Assembly (NCBI GenBank): GCA_002733765.1
Contig: NVWU01000022.1
Span: 1-64,000 of the forward strand
Length of the DNA stretch: 64,000 nt
Direction: 5' to 3'
Source: Colwellia sp.
Lineage (GTDB): Bacteria; Pseudomonadota; Gammaproteobacteria; Enterobacterales; Alteromonadaceae
This document shows, piece by piece, positions 9,360-19,074 of this stretch. The position numbers were made by a program, and so were the translations under genes. The notes under the pieces are model-generated. The model had not been told where the DNA came from. It saw only the letters and a program-made list of their open reading frames with translations, and ran no database searches. Position 1 is the stretch's first letter, and each line of letters starts with the position of its first letter.

Positions 9360-10391
9360 ATGATTAAAATCAAAATGATGCTAATTGTACTGTTATCTAT
9401 TAGTATCACAGCCTGTTTTCCGAGTAATAATTCAGCAAAAAAAGAGATCTTATTGCAAGGGCATACCATGGGGACAACCTATAATGTCAAGGTGGTTGCT
9501 ACGCCTGAGCATGTGGAGTCATTGAAGTTACATGACAAAATTGATGCTGTGCTTAAACAAGTTAATCAAGAGATGTCGACCTATATTCCTGATTCTGAAA
9601 TATCGATTTTTAATCAGTCTAATTCAGGCGATGTTTTTGAAATATCAAACGGCTTCGCTCGTGTGTTAAAAGAATCTATTCGCTTAGGTGAGTTAAGTAA
9701 TGGCAAGCTCGATATAACGGTAGGTCCATTAGTTAACCTCTGGGGGTTTGGTCCTGAACAACGCCCCGAACAAGTACCTAGTGATAGTATTTTAGCAAAT
9801 ACATTAGCCCGAATTGGTTTGAAAAATTTGCACTTAGTTGGAAATAAATTATCTAAAGATATCCCCAATCTTTATATCGATTTATCAACTACTGCTAAAG
9901 GCTATGGCGTTGATATGGTAGCTGAATTAATTGAAGCTAATGGCATTGTTAACTATTTAGTGGAAATTGGTGGGGAAATGCGTTTAAAGGGCTTTAAACA
10001 TACGGGTGAATTGTGGGCTATTGCTATTGAAAAGCCTATTTTAGATCCCTCTGGTGAGCAAAGAGCTGTGCACCAAGTTATTATTCCTAAAGATAATGCT
10101 GTAGCGACCTCTGGTGATTATAGAAATTACTTTGAAGCCAATGGTCAGCGTTTCTCTCATATTATTGATCCCGCAACCGGAAAACCAATACATCATAATC
10201 TTGTGTCTGTTACTGTTATTCATCCATCGTCGATGACTGCTGATGGCTTATCAACGACGTTAATGGTGATGGGGACTGAACAGGGGATGGCGTTTGCGGT
10301 AGAAAATAATCTTGCTGCTTTGTTTATTTCTAAAACAGAGCATGGCTTTAGTGAACAATTTACGGTAAAATTTAAAGAATATTTAAAGTAA
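9360..10391 (+). CDS. apbE: FAD:protein FMN transferase (ApbE family lipoprotein)
   Basis: ApbE takes FMN from FAD and attaches it to the Thr of SGAT-type motifs; in this setting the targets are NqrB Thr229 and NqrC Thr224, about 3-5 kb upstream. The 343-residue protein begins with a lipoprotein signal peptide ending in a lipobox (SITAC, Cys19), so it should be anchored on the periplasmic side of the inner membrane. Family motifs include GHTMGTTYNV near the start, DLSTTAKGYGVD, and the metal-binding end HIIDPATGKP...TADGLSTTLMVMG. It sits between nqrF and nqrM, as in vibrios, supporting a dedicated role in Na+-NQR assembly. Confidence 0.93.
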   Translation: MIKIKMMLIVLLSISITACFPSNNSAKKEILLQGHTMGTTYNVKVVATPEHVESLKLHDKIDAVLKQVNQEMSTYIPDSEISIFNQSNSGDVFEISNGFARVLKESIRLGELSNGKLDITVGPLVNLWGFGPEQRPEQVPSDSILANTLARIGLKNLHLVGNKLSKDIPNLYIDLSTTAKGYGVDMVAELIEANGIVNYLVEIGGEMRLKGFKHTGELWAIAIEKPILDPSGEQRAVHQVIIPKDNAVATSGDYRNYFEANGQRFSHIIDPATGKPIHHNLVSVTVIHPSSMTADGLSTTLMVMGTEQGMAFAVENNLAALFISKTEHGFSEQFTVKFKEYLK

Positions 10392-10546
10392 AATTTTACG
10401 TTGTGAGTGCTTAGTTTTGAAGCCTGTTGTAGGGCTGATTGTTATCGCTAAGGCTTAAAATAGCATGATTGAGCACTGGCTAATAAGTTATGTTTTTGTC
10501 GCGTAATATGACCATTTTTCGAATTAGTTAGTAGGTATAGACCATT

Positions 10547-10771
10547 ATGATGATTTTTTTAATTACTTTTGTCTTTTTTCTTGTTGTAGGCTCAGCCATG
10601 GCAGTAGGTTATATTTTTCAAAAGAAAACCCTTGCAGGGAGTTGTGGTGGTTTAGCCAGTGTCGGTATTGATAAAGAATGTAACTGTGACAATCCATGCG
10701 AAAAGCGCCAAGAGCGTGAGTCTGCATTAGAAGACAACTTTAAAAATAGAATTGATGTAGCAAACTTATAA
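10547..10771 (+). CDS. nqrM: Na+-NQR maturation protein NqrM (DUF539)
   Basis: NqrM is a small membrane protein required for assembly of Na+-NQR, thought to deliver iron to the Cys-ligated centre in NqrD/NqrE. The 74-residue product has one N-terminal membrane segment (about 3-23, then GYIFQKK) followed by four cysteines at 33, 45, 47 and 51 in GSCGG and KECNCDNPC, the family hallmark. Its place after nqrABCDEF-apbE is the standard arrangement. The C-terminal tail is shorter than in vibrios. Confidence 0.93.
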   Translation: MMIFLITFVFFLVVGSAMAVGYIFQKKTLAGSCGGLASVGIDKECNCDNPCEKRQERESALEDNFKNRIDVANL

Positions 10772-10788
10772 TCTACATTATTTAGTAC

Positions 10789-10819
10789 AGAGTTAATGGA
10801 TAGTTTTTACATTAACTCT
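10789..10819. terminator. Hairpin between convergent nqrM and dxs
   Basis: A perfect 10-bp inverted repeat AGAGTTAATG/CATTAACTCT (10789-10798 and 10810-10819) lies in the 96-base gap between the converging nqrM and dxs genes. No strong T-tract follows on either strand, so it is a possible but weak bidirectional terminator. Confidence 0.4.
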
Positions 10820-10867
10820 AATGCAATGAATTAGGGTATATCTAGTAAAAGAATGCCTTTTTTTATG

Positions 10868-12733
10868 CTAATCGCCGATAAAACTATTAACCTTAGTGAT
10901 AATCCCTGCGCTATCTAATCCTAACTCTTGGTGTACTTCTTCTTGGGTTCCATGTTTAACGAAATAATCTGGAATGCCAATATTTAGTACTTTTATCATT
11001 TTTCCTTGTGACAGAATATATTCATTCACACCAGAGCCTGCGCCACCAGCGATAGCATTATCTTCAATTGTCACCACTAACTCATGTGTGTTAATTAACA
11101 CATCGATGAGTTGATGATCTAATGGTTTAACAAAACGCATATCTATTAATGTTGCATTAAGCTCTGCTGCTGCAATTTTTGCTTCGGTTAACATGGTGCC
11201 AAAACTTAATAAGGCAATGTTTTTTCCGTTAGCAATGGTCAAACCTTTGCCAATTTTAATCGTTTCATCAATACTGGGTAGTGTTTCTCCTGTACCGCTG
11301 CCCCTTGGGTAACGTACTACTGAAGGGGTTTCCAGTTGATGACCCGTATTTAACATTAATTGACACTCACGTTCATTAGCGGGCGCCATAATCACTAGAT
11401 TGGGGATACAACGTAAAAAACTTAAATCAAATGAACCTTGATGTGTTGCCCCGTCAGCACCAACAATACCAGCCCTGTCGACTGCAAACATCACAGGAAG
11501 ATTTTGAATAGCAATATCATGAATTAATTGATCGTATCCGCGCTGTAAGAAGCTAGAGTAAATTGCTACGACGGGTTTTTGACCGCCTATAGCAAGTCCT
11601 GCAGCATAGGTAACAGCATGCTGTTCAGCGATTGCTACATCGTAATATTGATCGGGAAATCGTTGGCTAAACTCTACCATGCCAGAACCTTCTCGCATGG
11701 CGGGTGTTATAGCGACTAATTTTTTATCGACTTCTGCCGTTTTGCATAACCAATCACCAAAGATTTGTGAATAGGTAGGTAAAGTAGGTTTAGCTTTAGG
11801 TAAACTATCATTATTGGGATTAAATTTAGGCACCGCATGATATTTAATTGGATCTTGCTCAGCAGCATAATAGCCTTTACCTTTTTTAGTCGCAATATGT
11901 AGTAATTGCGGGCCTTTAAGGTTGCGCATGTTTTTGATGGTCTCAACCAAACCATTCACGTCATGGCCATCAATTGGGCCAATATAATTAAAACCTAGCT
12001 CTTCAAAAAAGGTACTAGGAACTACCATGCCTTTTAGGTGTTCTTCTGCGCGACTGGCTAATTCTTTTATTGGAGGGATGTTTTTTAGTAAACGCTTGCT
12101 ACCCTCGCGGATACCAGTATAGAAACTCCCAGATAACATTTTTGCTAAATGATTATTTAAAGCACCAACATTTTCTGAAATTGACATTTCATTATCGTTT
12201 AGTACAACCAACATATCTTTTTTAATATCACCAGCATGATTTAAGGCTTCAAATGCCATGCCAGCAGTCATGGCACCATCACCAATTACTGCGACTGTTT
12301 TCCTATTTTTGTTTTCTTTTTCAGCGGCTACAGCTAAGCCTAACGCAGCTGAAATTGAGGTACTTGAATGACCAACGCTTAAGGTATCGTATTCACTCTC
12401 TTCTCGCCATGGAAAAGGGTGTAAGCCATCTTTTTGTCTAATAGTATGCAGTTCGTCTCTACGGCCAGTTAAAATTTTATGAGGGTAAGCTTGATGACCG
12501 ACATCCCAAATAAGGTGGTCAAATGGCGTGTTATATACGTAATGTAGCGCAACAGTTAGCTCAATTGTGCCTAATCCTGAAGCGAAATGGCCGCTACTCT
12601 TACTAACTGAATTTAATAAATAGCTACGTAATTCATTGCTAATACGTGATAATTTATCTTGGGATATATTCCGCAAATCTTTCGGTGAATTGATTTGAGC
12701 AAGTAATGGATAATCAGCTAGGTTTGTGGTCAT
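10868..12733 (-). CDS. dxs: 1-deoxy-D-xylulose-5-phosphate synthase
   Basis: DXS condenses pyruvate and glyceraldehyde-3-phosphate with thiamine diphosphate to make DXP, the first step of the MEP isoprenoid route and a precursor of thiamine and pyridoxal phosphate. The 621 residues match the usual length. Visible are the thiamine-binding [18 protein letters not shown] with NDNEMSIS, the GPIDGHD segment, the central transketolase part with [12 protein letters not shown], and [15 protein letters not shown]. It is the last gene of xseB-ispA-dxs. ispD and ispF, later steps of the same pathway, lie at 48254-49527 in this window. Confidence 0.97.
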   Translation of the reverse strand: MTTNLADYPLLAQINSPKDLRNISQDKLSRISNELRSYLLNSVSKSSGHFASGLGTIELTVALHYVYNTPFDHLIWDVGHQAYPHKILTGRRDELHTIRQKDGLHPFPWREESEYDTLSVGHSSTSISAALGLAVAAEKENKNRKTVAVIGDGAMTAGMAFEALNHAGDIKKDMLVVLNDNEMSISENVGALNNHLAKMLSGSFYTGIREGSKRLLKNIPPIKELASRAEEHLKGMVVPSTFFEELGFNYIGPIDGHDVNGLVETIKNMRNLKGPQLLHIATKKGKGYYAAEQDPIKYHAVPKFNPNNDSLPKAKPTLPTYSQIFGDWLCKTAEVDKKLVAITPAMREGSGMVEFSQRFPDQYYDVAIAEQHAVTYAAGLAIGGQKPVVAIYSSFLQRGYDQLIHDIAIQNLPVMFAVDRAGIVGADGATHQGSFDLSFLRCIPNLVIMAPANERECQLMLNTGHQLETPSVVRYPRGSGTGETLPSIDETIKIGKGLTIANGKNIALLSFGTMLTEAKIAAAELNATLIDMRFVKPLDHQLIDVLINTHELVVTIEDNAIAGGAGSGVNEYILSQGKMIKVLNIGIPDYFVKHGTQEEVHQELGLDSAGIITKVNSFIGD

Positions 12734-12783
12734 AGTTGCTCTATATATGTTTTATTTTAGCTTTAATGGATAAACGGTAGCGT

Positions 12784-13674
12784 TTAATGGTTACGTTTAA
12801 CAATAAAAGTAGCAAATTCAGCTAAGGATTGCGTATTGTAAGGCAAACCAGTCAAAGCTTGAAGTGCTTGTTGAAATAAGTTTTCAGCTTTTTGTTGCGC
12901 ACCTTGTAAACCGAGCAGAGCAGGGTAGGTACTCTTATTTGCAGCAAGGTCAGAGCCACTTGGTTTTCCTAGCTGTTCTTGGGTTGATGTTATGTCAATA
13001 ATATCATCTTGAACTTGATAGGCTAAACCAATTAGTTGGGCATATTTTTTTAATGCTTCTTTATCTTTTTCAGTGGTTTGGGGGGCACATTCCGCTGCCA
13101 TTAATACCGATGCCTCTAGTAAAGCACCGGTTTTCAATGAGTGTAATTTTTCTAGTTTTTCTACATCTATTTGCTGGTTGGTTGCTGCTAAATCAAGTGC
13201 TTGGCCGCCACACATTCCCTGATAGCCTGATGCAGAAACTAATTGTTGTATTAATTTTATTTGTTTTGACTGAATGGCTTTAGAAAAAGGATGATTTGCT
13301 AATATATCAAATGCCAAAGTTTGTAAGCTATCACCGGCAAGAATGGCGGTGGCTTCATCAAATGCTTTATGACAGGTCGGTTGGCCGCGTCTTAAATCAT
13401 CGTCATCCATGGCGGGTAGATCATCATGTAATAAAGAATAAGCATGTATGCACTCTAATGCACCGGCAATGCCGTCGATATCATCTAAGTTAGCACCTAA
13501 GGCCTCACCCGTAATGTATGCTAGGTAAGGGCGCATGCGTTTGCCTCCAATTAACAAACCATAACGCATGGCTTGATGGAGTTTGTCATCATTAATAGGT
13601 AATTCGTCGAGCTGCAGTGTTAAAAAATTATTAATGCGATTTTGAAAGATATCATGGTTGCCTAGTTCGCTCAC
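12784..13674 (-). CDS. ispA: (2E,6E)-farnesyl diphosphate synthase
   Basis: IspA elongates dimethylallyl and geranyl diphosphate with isopentenyl diphosphate to farnesyl diphosphate, feeding ubiquinone and undecaprenyl phosphate synthesis. The 296-residue product has both aspartate-rich metal-binding motifs, DDLPAMDDDD with the usual two-residue insert and DDIID, plus GGKRMRP. The start codon is GTG at 13674 and shares GTGA with the xseB stop, a translational-coupling overlap of 4 bases. The order xseB-ispA-dxs is the common enterobacterial one. Confidence 0.96.
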   Translation of the reverse strand: MSELGNHDIFQNRINNFLTLQLDELPINDDKLHQAMRYGLLIGGKRMRPYLAYITGEALGANLDDIDGIAGALECIHAYSLLHDDLPAMDDDDLRRGQPTCHKAFDEATAILAGDSLQTLAFDILANHPFSKAIQSKQIKLIQQLVSASGYQGMCGGQALDLAATNQQIDVEKLEKLHSLKTGALLEASVLMAAECAPQTTEKDKEALKKYAQLIGLAYQVQDDIIDITSTQEQLGKPSGSDLAANKSTYPALLGLQGAQQKAENLFQQALQALTGLPYNTQSLAEFATFIVKRNH

Positions 13675-13937
13675 AAGTGCTCACCTGAGGGGGTATCTTC
13701 GATTGATAACTCAAAGTTAGACAGTTGCTGTTTACCATTTTTTTCCAGTAAAATTTTTACTTTTTGTTCAGCGGCTTGTAGTTTGCTTTGACTTATTTGG
13801 CTTAAGCTTAAACCGCGCTCAAATAATGTCATTGATTCTTCTAAGCTTAATTCACCTTGTTCTAAATTATGCACTATGGTGTCTAACTCATACAAAGACT
13901 CTTCAAAAGTGAGGTTTTCTAGTTTTTTCTTTGCCAT
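13671..13937 (-). CDS. xseB: Exodeoxyribonuclease VII small subunit
   Basis: XseB is the small helical subunit that coats the XseA catalytic subunit of exonuclease VII, which degrades single-stranded DNA to oligonucleotides. I chose ATG 13937 (MAKKKLENLTFEESLYELD), giving 88 residues, because the family begins at this point; the frame extends to 13979 but those 14 residues are not family-like. The pattern FEESLYELDTIVHNLEQGEL-SLEESMTLFERG is diagnostic. It heads the operon with ispA and dxs. xseA is not in the window. Confidence 0.94.
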   Translation of the reverse strand: MAKKKLENLTFEESLYELDTIVHNLEQGELSLEESMTLFERGLSLSQISQSKLQAAEQKVKILLEKNGKQQLSNFELSIEDTPSGEHL

Positions 13938-14173
13938 GATATTTACTCTGAGCAGGCTGCTGATAAAGTCTAGGCGCAAACTTACCTTAGCTAGGGGCTT
14001 GGGTCAAATAAACCTAACAATAAATATTTGGCTATAACGTTAAGTTATTGACCTTTCTGGCGATAACATTGATATTGATTAAGTATTCTCATGATAACCA
14101 TTAGCGAATATTATGCGCTTGATGTACTATTATTTGATTAATGCTTGAAAGTATTTTGTTTTAGGGGATTTTT

Positions 14174-14941
14174 GTGGATTTAGCAACGTTAATTGGAATA
14201 TTAGGTGCAGTAGGCCTGCTAGTTATGGCTATGTTACTAGCTGGCGATATCATGATGTTTGTTGATGCTCAATCAGCAATAATTGTGTTTGGTGGCTCAA
14301 TTTTTGTTGTGTTATCAAATTATAATATGGGGCAGTTTTTTGGTATCGGAAAAATTATCGGCAAAGCTTTTATCTTCAAACTAGAAAAGCCAGAAGAATT
14401 AATTGAAAAAGCGGTAGATATGGCTGATGCAGCACGTAAAGGTGGTTTTCTTGCGTTAGAAGAAGCAGAAATCACTAATGCCTTTATGCAAAAAGGTGTT
14501 GATATGTTAGTTGATGGGCATGATGCCGATGTAGTGCGTGCTACCTTGCAAAAAGATATTGATCTCACTACAGAGCGCCATGCAACGGGTGCCAAAATGT
14601 TGATGGCGTTAGCAGATGTTGCTCCGGCGATGGGAATGATTGGTACGTTAATTGGGTTAGTTGCGATGTTGTCCAATATGGATGATCCTAAATCTATTGG
14701 CCCTGCAATGGCGGTAGCGTTATTAACAACACTATACGGTGCTTTTTTAGCGAATGTTATTGCTATTCCAATTGCGGCAAAACTAGAATTACGTTTAGCT
14801 GAAGAAAAAATGAATCAAGAATTAGTGCTTGATGCGGTACTAGGCATTCAAGATGGTCAAAACCCACGTGTTATTGAAGGTTTATTGAAAAACTATCTTG
14901 CTGAAGGTAAACGCCAAATTGGTACTACTGATGATGAGTAG
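14174..14941 (+). CDS. pomA: Flagellar motor stator protein, Na+-type (PomA/MotA family)
   Basis: PomA is the four-helix stator subunit that, with PomB, conducts ions and pushes the flagellar rotor. The 255-residue protein begins MDLATLIGILGAVGLL, has membrane segments near 5-25, 30-50, 145-170 and 180-205, and a cytoplasmic loop with the charged residues that touch FliG (KPEELIEKAVDMADAARKGG). Pro-containing APAMGMIGTLIGLV and IGPAMAVALLTTLYGA are typical. The start is GTG 14174 behind TAGGGGA. Similarity to the Vibrio type, the pomB partner and the Na+-NQR in the same window suggest sodium drive, which is an inference. pomB follows after 26 bases. Confidence 0.93.
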   Translation: MDLATLIGILGAVGLLVMAMLLAGDIMMFVDAQSAIIVFGGSIFVVLSNYNMGQFFGIGKIIGKAFIFKLEKPEELIEKAVDMADAARKGGFLALEEAEITNAFMQKGVDMLVDGHDADVVRATLQKDIDLTTERHATGAKMLMALADVAPAMGMIGTLIGLVAMLSNMDDPKSIGPAMAVALLTTLYGAFLANVIAIPIAAKLELRLAEEKMNQELVLDAVLGIQDGQNPRVIEGLLKNYLAEGKRQIGTTDDE

Positions 14942-14967
14942 CAACGTATTTATGCATAGGAGGATGT

Positions 14968-15906
14968 ATGGCTGAAGAGTGTAAATGTCCACCACCGGGG
15001 CTACCAGCATGGATGGGAACTTTCGCCGATCTTATGTCATTATTGATGTGTTTCTTTGTATTACTTTTATCTTTTTCTGAAATGGATGTGTTGAAATTTA
15101 AGCAAATTGCTGGTTCGATGAAATTTGCTTTTGGTGTACAAAATAAAATTGAAGTAAAAGATATCCCTAAAGGAACCAGTATTATTGCTCAAGAGTTCCG
15201 CCCAGGTAAACCAGAGCCTACTCCGATTGAAGTTATCCAACAGCAAACCATGGAAATGACTCAGCAAATGCTAGAGTTTCAAGCAGGTGATGAAACGTCT
15301 GCCGGTGGTCGTCAAGAGCAAAGGGGAGCAGAGCGTGGAGGTCAATCTCAAAATACTGAAGATGCCTTATCTGCTCAAGCAATGCAGCAAGCTCAAGACG
15401 AACTAGCACGAGCGGCTCAAGAGCAAGTCAATGATCTTGTGAAGAAGATAGCAGAGCAGTTAGAACAGCAAATTCAAGATGGTGCGGTAGAGCTAGAGTC
15501 TCTAGGACAACAAATTACTATTCGTATTAGAGAAAATGGCTCTTTTCCTTCGGGATCTGCATTTTTACAGCCAAAGTTTAGACCTATTATTAGACAAATT
15601 GGTGAGCTATTAAATACTATCCCTGGTGAAATTATGATTTCAGGTAATACTGATAATCGGGGGGTAGATTCCGAGTTATTTAGTTCTAACTGGGACCTGT
15701 CGAGTAAACGTGCGGTGGCAATTGCTCATGAGATCATTAAAGTGCCTAACTTTGATCAAACGCGTTTAGTGGTTGCAGGTCATGCTGATACTCGACCATT
15801 AGTACCTAATACCAATGCGTTAAACCGTCGTCGTAATCGTCGAGTGGAAATTATGATTAATCAGGGTAAAGCGAAAAAAAGCGAACCTATTCAAGTAATA
15901 CAATAA
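14968..15906 (+). CDS. pomB: Flagellar motor stator protein, Na+-type (PomB/MotB family)
   Basis: PomB is the ion-channel and peptidoglycan-anchor half of the stator. The 312 residues contain a single N-terminal membrane segment (MCFFVLLLSF) preceded by FADLMSLL, in which Asp21 is the ion-carrying residue. A Gln/Glu/Ala-rich linker spans about residues 85-175. A C-terminal OmpA-like domain follows, with SGNTDNRG, SSKRAVAIAHEI, VAGHADTRP and NRRRNRRVEIM. AGGAGG lies directly before the ATG. It forms an operon with pomA; no other flagellar genes are in the window. Confidence 0.94.
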   Translation: MAEECKCPPPGLPAWMGTFADLMSLLMCFFVLLLSFSEMDVLKFKQIAGSMKFAFGVQNKIEVKDIPKGTSIIAQEFRPGKPEPTPIEVIQQQTMEMTQQMLEFQAGDETSAGGRQEQRGAERGGQSQNTEDALSAQAMQQAQDELARAAQEQVNDLVKKIAEQLEQQIQDGAVELESLGQQITIRIRENGSFPSGSAFLQPKFRPIIRQIGELLNTIPGEIMISGNTDNRGVDSELFSSNWDLSSKRAVAIAHEIIKVPNFDQTRLVVAGHADTRPLVPNTNALNRRRNRRVEIMINQGKAKKSEPIQVIQ

Positions 15907-16010
15907 GGTGTAGTTTGTTTGCAACTACCGTAAGTAAGCTTATTGTGGTAGTTGTTTTAAATGAATAATCATTTAAACAATATATGTCTTGATCACTATT
16001 CATTCAAATA

Positions 16011-16074
16011 TCCTGAAACCCGTATCTTTAAGTGGAGCGGGTATAGGTATGTATCTTGAAAGCATTTGAGTATA
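16011..16074. repeat. Degenerate MITE-end fragments upstream of thiI
   Basis: Read on the minus strand, 16011-16045 begins TATACCCGCTCCACTT and ends GTTTCAGGA, matching the left end of the element at 40348-40521 with about seven differences in 36 bases. A second, weaker end-like stretch (GTATCTTGAAAGC...GTATA) lies at 16050-16074. Together they look like eroded ends of one element whose middle has been lost. Confidence 0.5.
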
Positions 16075-16119
16075 TAATGCGCGGCAATTATTTACTGTTC
16101 TTATTTAGGTCACTTGTTG

Positions 16120-17574
16120 ATGAAATTTATCGTAAAGCTGCAAGCTGAAATCACTATTAAATCTCGCCCGGTTCGTAAACGTTTTACTAAAATTTTAGAA
16201 TCGAATATCAAAAATGTATTACGTCGTGTTGATGAACAAGTTACTACACGTATGAACTGGGATAATATTGAAGTTAACACTAAAGATAACTCGCCTGAAA
16301 ATCGCGAACGTTTAGTTGAAGCACTAAAGTGTATTCCTGGCGTGCCTATCTTTTTAGAAGTACAGCAAACTGAGTTTGTTGATGTTCATGATATTTATGA
16401 AAAAACCTTAGCCGTTCATGCTAAAACAATTGAAAATAAAACTTTTTGCGTACGAGCTAAACGTACTGGTAATCATGATTTTAATTCGCTAAAAGTGGAA
16501 CAATATGTAGGTGGTGGTTTAAATCAAGCAGTAGAAAGCGCGAAGGTTAAACTAAAAAACCCTGATGTTACAGTACGTCTTGAAATAAAAAATAAAGACT
16601 TATTCATTGTTACGCAGCGCCATCAAGGATTAGGCGGCTTCCCAATAGCGACTCAAGAAGATGTATTGTCGCTTATGTCGGGTGGTTTCGACTCTGGTGT
16701 TTCAAGTTACCAAATGATCAAGAAAGGTGCACGTACTCATTATTGCTTCTTTAACTTAGGTGGTTCAGCTCATGAAGTGGGTGTTAAGCAAATAAGCTAT
16801 TATTTGTGGAACAAATTTGGAGCCTCACATAAAGTAAAATTCTTTACTGTAGACTTTGAGCCAGTTGTGGGTGAAATTTTAGAGAATATTGAAAATAGCC
16901 ATATGGGGGTTGTACTCAAACGAATGATGATTCGTGCCGCCACAAAAATAGCGGAACGAGGCAAGATTCAAGCACTTGTTACGGGTGAAAGTTTAGGCCA
17001 AGTTTCAAGCCAAACCTTAACGAACTTGAACGTTATCAATCGTGTTACTGATACGCTAATTCTACGCCCATTAGGCGCTTACGATAAGCAAGATATTATT
17101 GATATTGCTCGTAAAATAGGCACGGAAGAATTTTCTAAAACTATTCCTGAGTATTGTGGTGTTATTTCGAAAAAACCCACGGTGAAGGCGGTACTATCCA
17201 AGGTAGAGGAAGAGGAAGGGAATTTTAATTTCGATATTTTAGACAAGGTTGTGAGCGAGACTCGAGTATATGATATTCGCGATATTGGTAAAAAGACTGA
17301 AGAAGAAATTCGTGCGGTAGACCTGATTGAAAACATCCCAGAAAATGCGGTAATTCTTGATATTCGTTCACCTGAAGAGACAGATGACAAGCCGCTTGAA
17401 CTTGATGATGTTGAGGTTAGACAAATTCCATTCTACAAATTATCAACACAGTTTGGTGATCTTGATATGAGTAAAGACTACTTACTTTATTGTGATCATG
17501 GCGTAATGAGTAAATTACAAGCCTTATACCTCATTGATAACGGTTATAAAAACGTTAAGGTTTATCGTCCTTAA
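16120..17574 (+). CDS. thiI: tRNA 4-thiouridine synthase / thiamine sulfur-transfer protein
   Basis: ThiI adenylates uridine 8 of tRNA and installs sulfur to give 4-thiouridine; it also supplies sulfur for the thiamine thiazole. The 484 residues carry a THUMP domain (about 60-165), the PP-loop [11 protein letters not shown], and a C-terminal rhodanese domain whose catalytic Cys458 (LLYCDHGVM) receives persulfide; Cys346 (PEYCGVI) is the partner that forms the disulfide in the E. coli enzyme. The rhodanese extension shows it is the bifunctional type. I use ATG 16120; two in-frame TTG codons just upstream are not family-like. Confidence 0.97.
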   Translation: MKFIVKLQAEITIKSRPVRKRFTKILESNIKNVLRRVDEQVTTRMNWDNIEVNTKDNSPENRERLVEALKCIPGVPIFLEVQQTEFVDVHDIYEKTLAVHAKTIENKTFCVRAKRTGNHDFNSLKVEQYVGGGLNQAVESAKVKLKNPDVTVRLEIKNKDLFIVTQRHQGLGGFPIATQEDVLSLMSGGFDSGVSSYQMIKKGARTHYCFFNLGGSAHEVGVKQISYYLWNKFGASHKVKFFTVDFEPVVGEILENIENSHMGVVLKRMMIRAATKIAERGKIQALVTGESLGQVSSQTLTNLNVINRVTDTLILRPLGAYDKQDIIDIARKIGTEEFSKTIPEYCGVISKKPTVKAVLSKVEEEEGNFNFDILDKVVSETRVYDIRDIGKKTEEEIRAVDLIENIPENAVILDIRSPEETDDKPLELDDVEVRQIPFYKLSTQFGDLDMSKDYLLYCDHGVMSKLQALYLIDNGYKNVKVYRP

Positions 17575-17596
17575 ATAAGTAGCGATACCCTACGTA

Positions 17597-17629
17597 ACAA
17601 CAAGTTGAATAAGCTATTCAACTTGTTGT
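17597..17629. terminator. 15-bp perfect hairpin between convergent thiI and panE
   Basis: Arms 17597-17611 and 17615-17629 are perfectly complementary (ACAACAAGTTGAATA) around the 3-nt loop AGC. The right arm encodes the last codons of the minus-strand reductase, so coding sequence and terminator overlap. No T-run follows on either strand. It probably serves as a bidirectional end for both genes. Confidence 0.6.
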
Positions 17630-18522
17630 CGAACAGCTTGCCATAGCTTAGTGTTTTCAGGTGTGGCAATACCGTGTTTTATACCTAGTCTATGTATATA
17701 GCCATTAATGTAATTAATTTCTGTTGGTTTATGTGCTAATACATCGCAACGCATTGATGAACTGTTTTTCGCGGTTGCCGTGGCGACTTGTTGTACTGTT
17801 CTTATCAACACGGCTACATTCAAATGAATACCTTCACTTTTAGCGACTGACACTAGCTCAGTTAAAATGTCTTCTATTTGCATCGTAAACATATCATTAT
17901 TAATCTGGCCATTACTAATGTCATGTAATGCTGTTATTGGGTTTATCACACAATTAACTGCTAATTTTAGCCATTGTTTTTCAATAATATTTTTATGAAG
18001 TTTTACACTGGGTAATGCTTTGTTTAATACATAAGTTAAGGCTTGTTGCTCTGTTGTTTTTACGTTTCCTGAGACCAAACCAATATCTGTTATTCCAATA
18101 CCTGTATGGGTAACGCTTAATGATGTTTTGCGAAGGCAGCCATGGGTAGTCAATAAAGCATATATATTATGTTGATTGATAATTATTTTAGATACTTCAG
18201 TTAACGTGCCCATGCCATTATGGGCAAGAATAATGCTAATATTTTTTTTTAAGTGCTGTGCTATTGTTTCTAAGGTCGCGCATATTTGAAACGATTTCAC
18301 ACAAAGTAAAATAACATCAGCATTTCGAATTTGCTCATCATAGGCATAGTTAATTTTCCCTTGATAAAGTATGCCGTGGTTGTCAGTAAAGTGATAATCA
18401 GTGTTAGCGAGGTTGTGCTGAGTCGATGCTAATAGGGATAAATTAGTGGCTGCGGTTGATATCGCTAGATGGTGATACCAGAGTAATCCCATAGCGCCTT
18501 GGCCAACAATAATGATGTTCAT
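17614..18522 (-). CDS. panE: 2-dehydropantoate 2-reductase (ketopantoate reductase) family protein
   Basis: Ketopantoate reductase makes pantoate from 2-dehydropantoate with NADPH in pantothenate and CoA synthesis. The 302 residues start with a Rossmann nucleotide loop (IIVGQGAMGLLW), continue with VILLCVKSFQ, and carry AHNGMGT and the C-terminal helical domain with the catalytic Lys in EKQWLKLAVNCVINP. The NCVINPITAL stretch is characteristic. Sequence alone does not fully separate true PanE from related reductases of other 2-keto acids. It overlaps the upstream VanZ-like gene by one base and ends inside a hairpin shared with thiI. Confidence 0.85.
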   Translation of the reverse strand: MNIIIVGQGAMGLLWYHHLAISTAATNLSLLASTQHNLANTDYHFTDNHGILYQGKINYAYDEQIRNADVILLCVKSFQICATLETIAQHLKKNISIILAHNGMGTLTEVSKIIINQHNIYALLTTHGCLRKTSLSVTHTGIGITDIGLVSGNVKTTEQQALTYVLNKALPSVKLHKNIIEKQWLKLAVNCVINPITALHDISNGQINNDMFTMQIEDILTELVSVAKSEGIHLNVAVLIRTVQQVATATAKNSSSMRCDVLAHKPTEINYINGYIHRLGIKHGIATPENTKLWQAVRQQVE

Positions 18523-18941
18523 TAATCGGACCTTACAAATGTTGATGTTGTTGGCATTTTTTTATTTAATTTTTTAATGCAAACTTTATGATAAGCCAAG
18601 TAAAGTAATTTCAACAGTATAAATAAACTAATGCCAGTAACATCAGCAAAAAAATCACTAAATTCACCATTACGAAAGCCTAAATAGTATTGCCCTAATT
18701 CACTTAGCGCCCCATAAAAACTGATAGTCATAAATGTTTCTATTAATGTTAGTTTTATCAGTGAATGTATCAGCCAAGCTAAAATAAAAAAGCCAATAAA
18801 GTGTCCTATAATATCTATTGGCGGAGCACGAAATACTACTTTTTTTAGCTCAGTAGGGAGTAAGAACTCACTGACAAAAAGTAATAATATTGTGGCGCTA
18901 ATAATAAGGATAAAAAAAGTTAAATGATGTCGTATTTTCAC
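18522..18941 (-). CDS. VanZ-like membrane protein
   Basis: This 139-residue protein has four hydrophobic segments and the VanZ-family signature in which a helix ending SELGQYYLGFRNG leads into FSDFFADVTG (E..Q, R..., D...G pattern). VanZ relatives are small membrane proteins; in glycopeptide operons one gives low teicoplanin resistance, but most, like this, have no known role. The only usable start in frame is GTG at 18941, with no strong ribosome binding site. Its stop overlaps the start of the reductase gene, so the two are co-transcribed; nothing in the context explains the pairing. Confidence 0.7.
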   Translation of the reverse strand: MKIRHHLTFFILIISATILLLFVSEFLLPTELKKVVFRAPPIDIIGHFIGFFILAWLIHSLIKLTLIETFMTISFYGALSELGQYYLGFRNGEFSDFFADVTGISLFILLKLLYLAYHKVCIKKLNKKMPTTSTFVRSD

Positions 18942-19074
18942 AAATAAAAAGAGATAAATAATTATGGTTAGATATTATCATGCTAATGTTGTTTGGGTAT
19001 AATACCATTAGTTATATTAAATGTAATTCCTACCTCAGCGCTGTGTCAGAGGTTCAATAACAAGAGAAATGATC

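Noticed and set aside
14012-14037. Possible flagellar sigma-28 promoter upstream of pomA (TAAA and GGCTATAA)
   Set aside because: The spacing is about two bases longer than the sigma-28 pattern allows and the -10 part is imperfect.
18990-19030. GGTATAATACCATTAG stretch before yajQ as a mobile-element end
   Set aside because: It is a short palindrome (GGTATAATACC) not matching the MITE ends, and no second copy was found.
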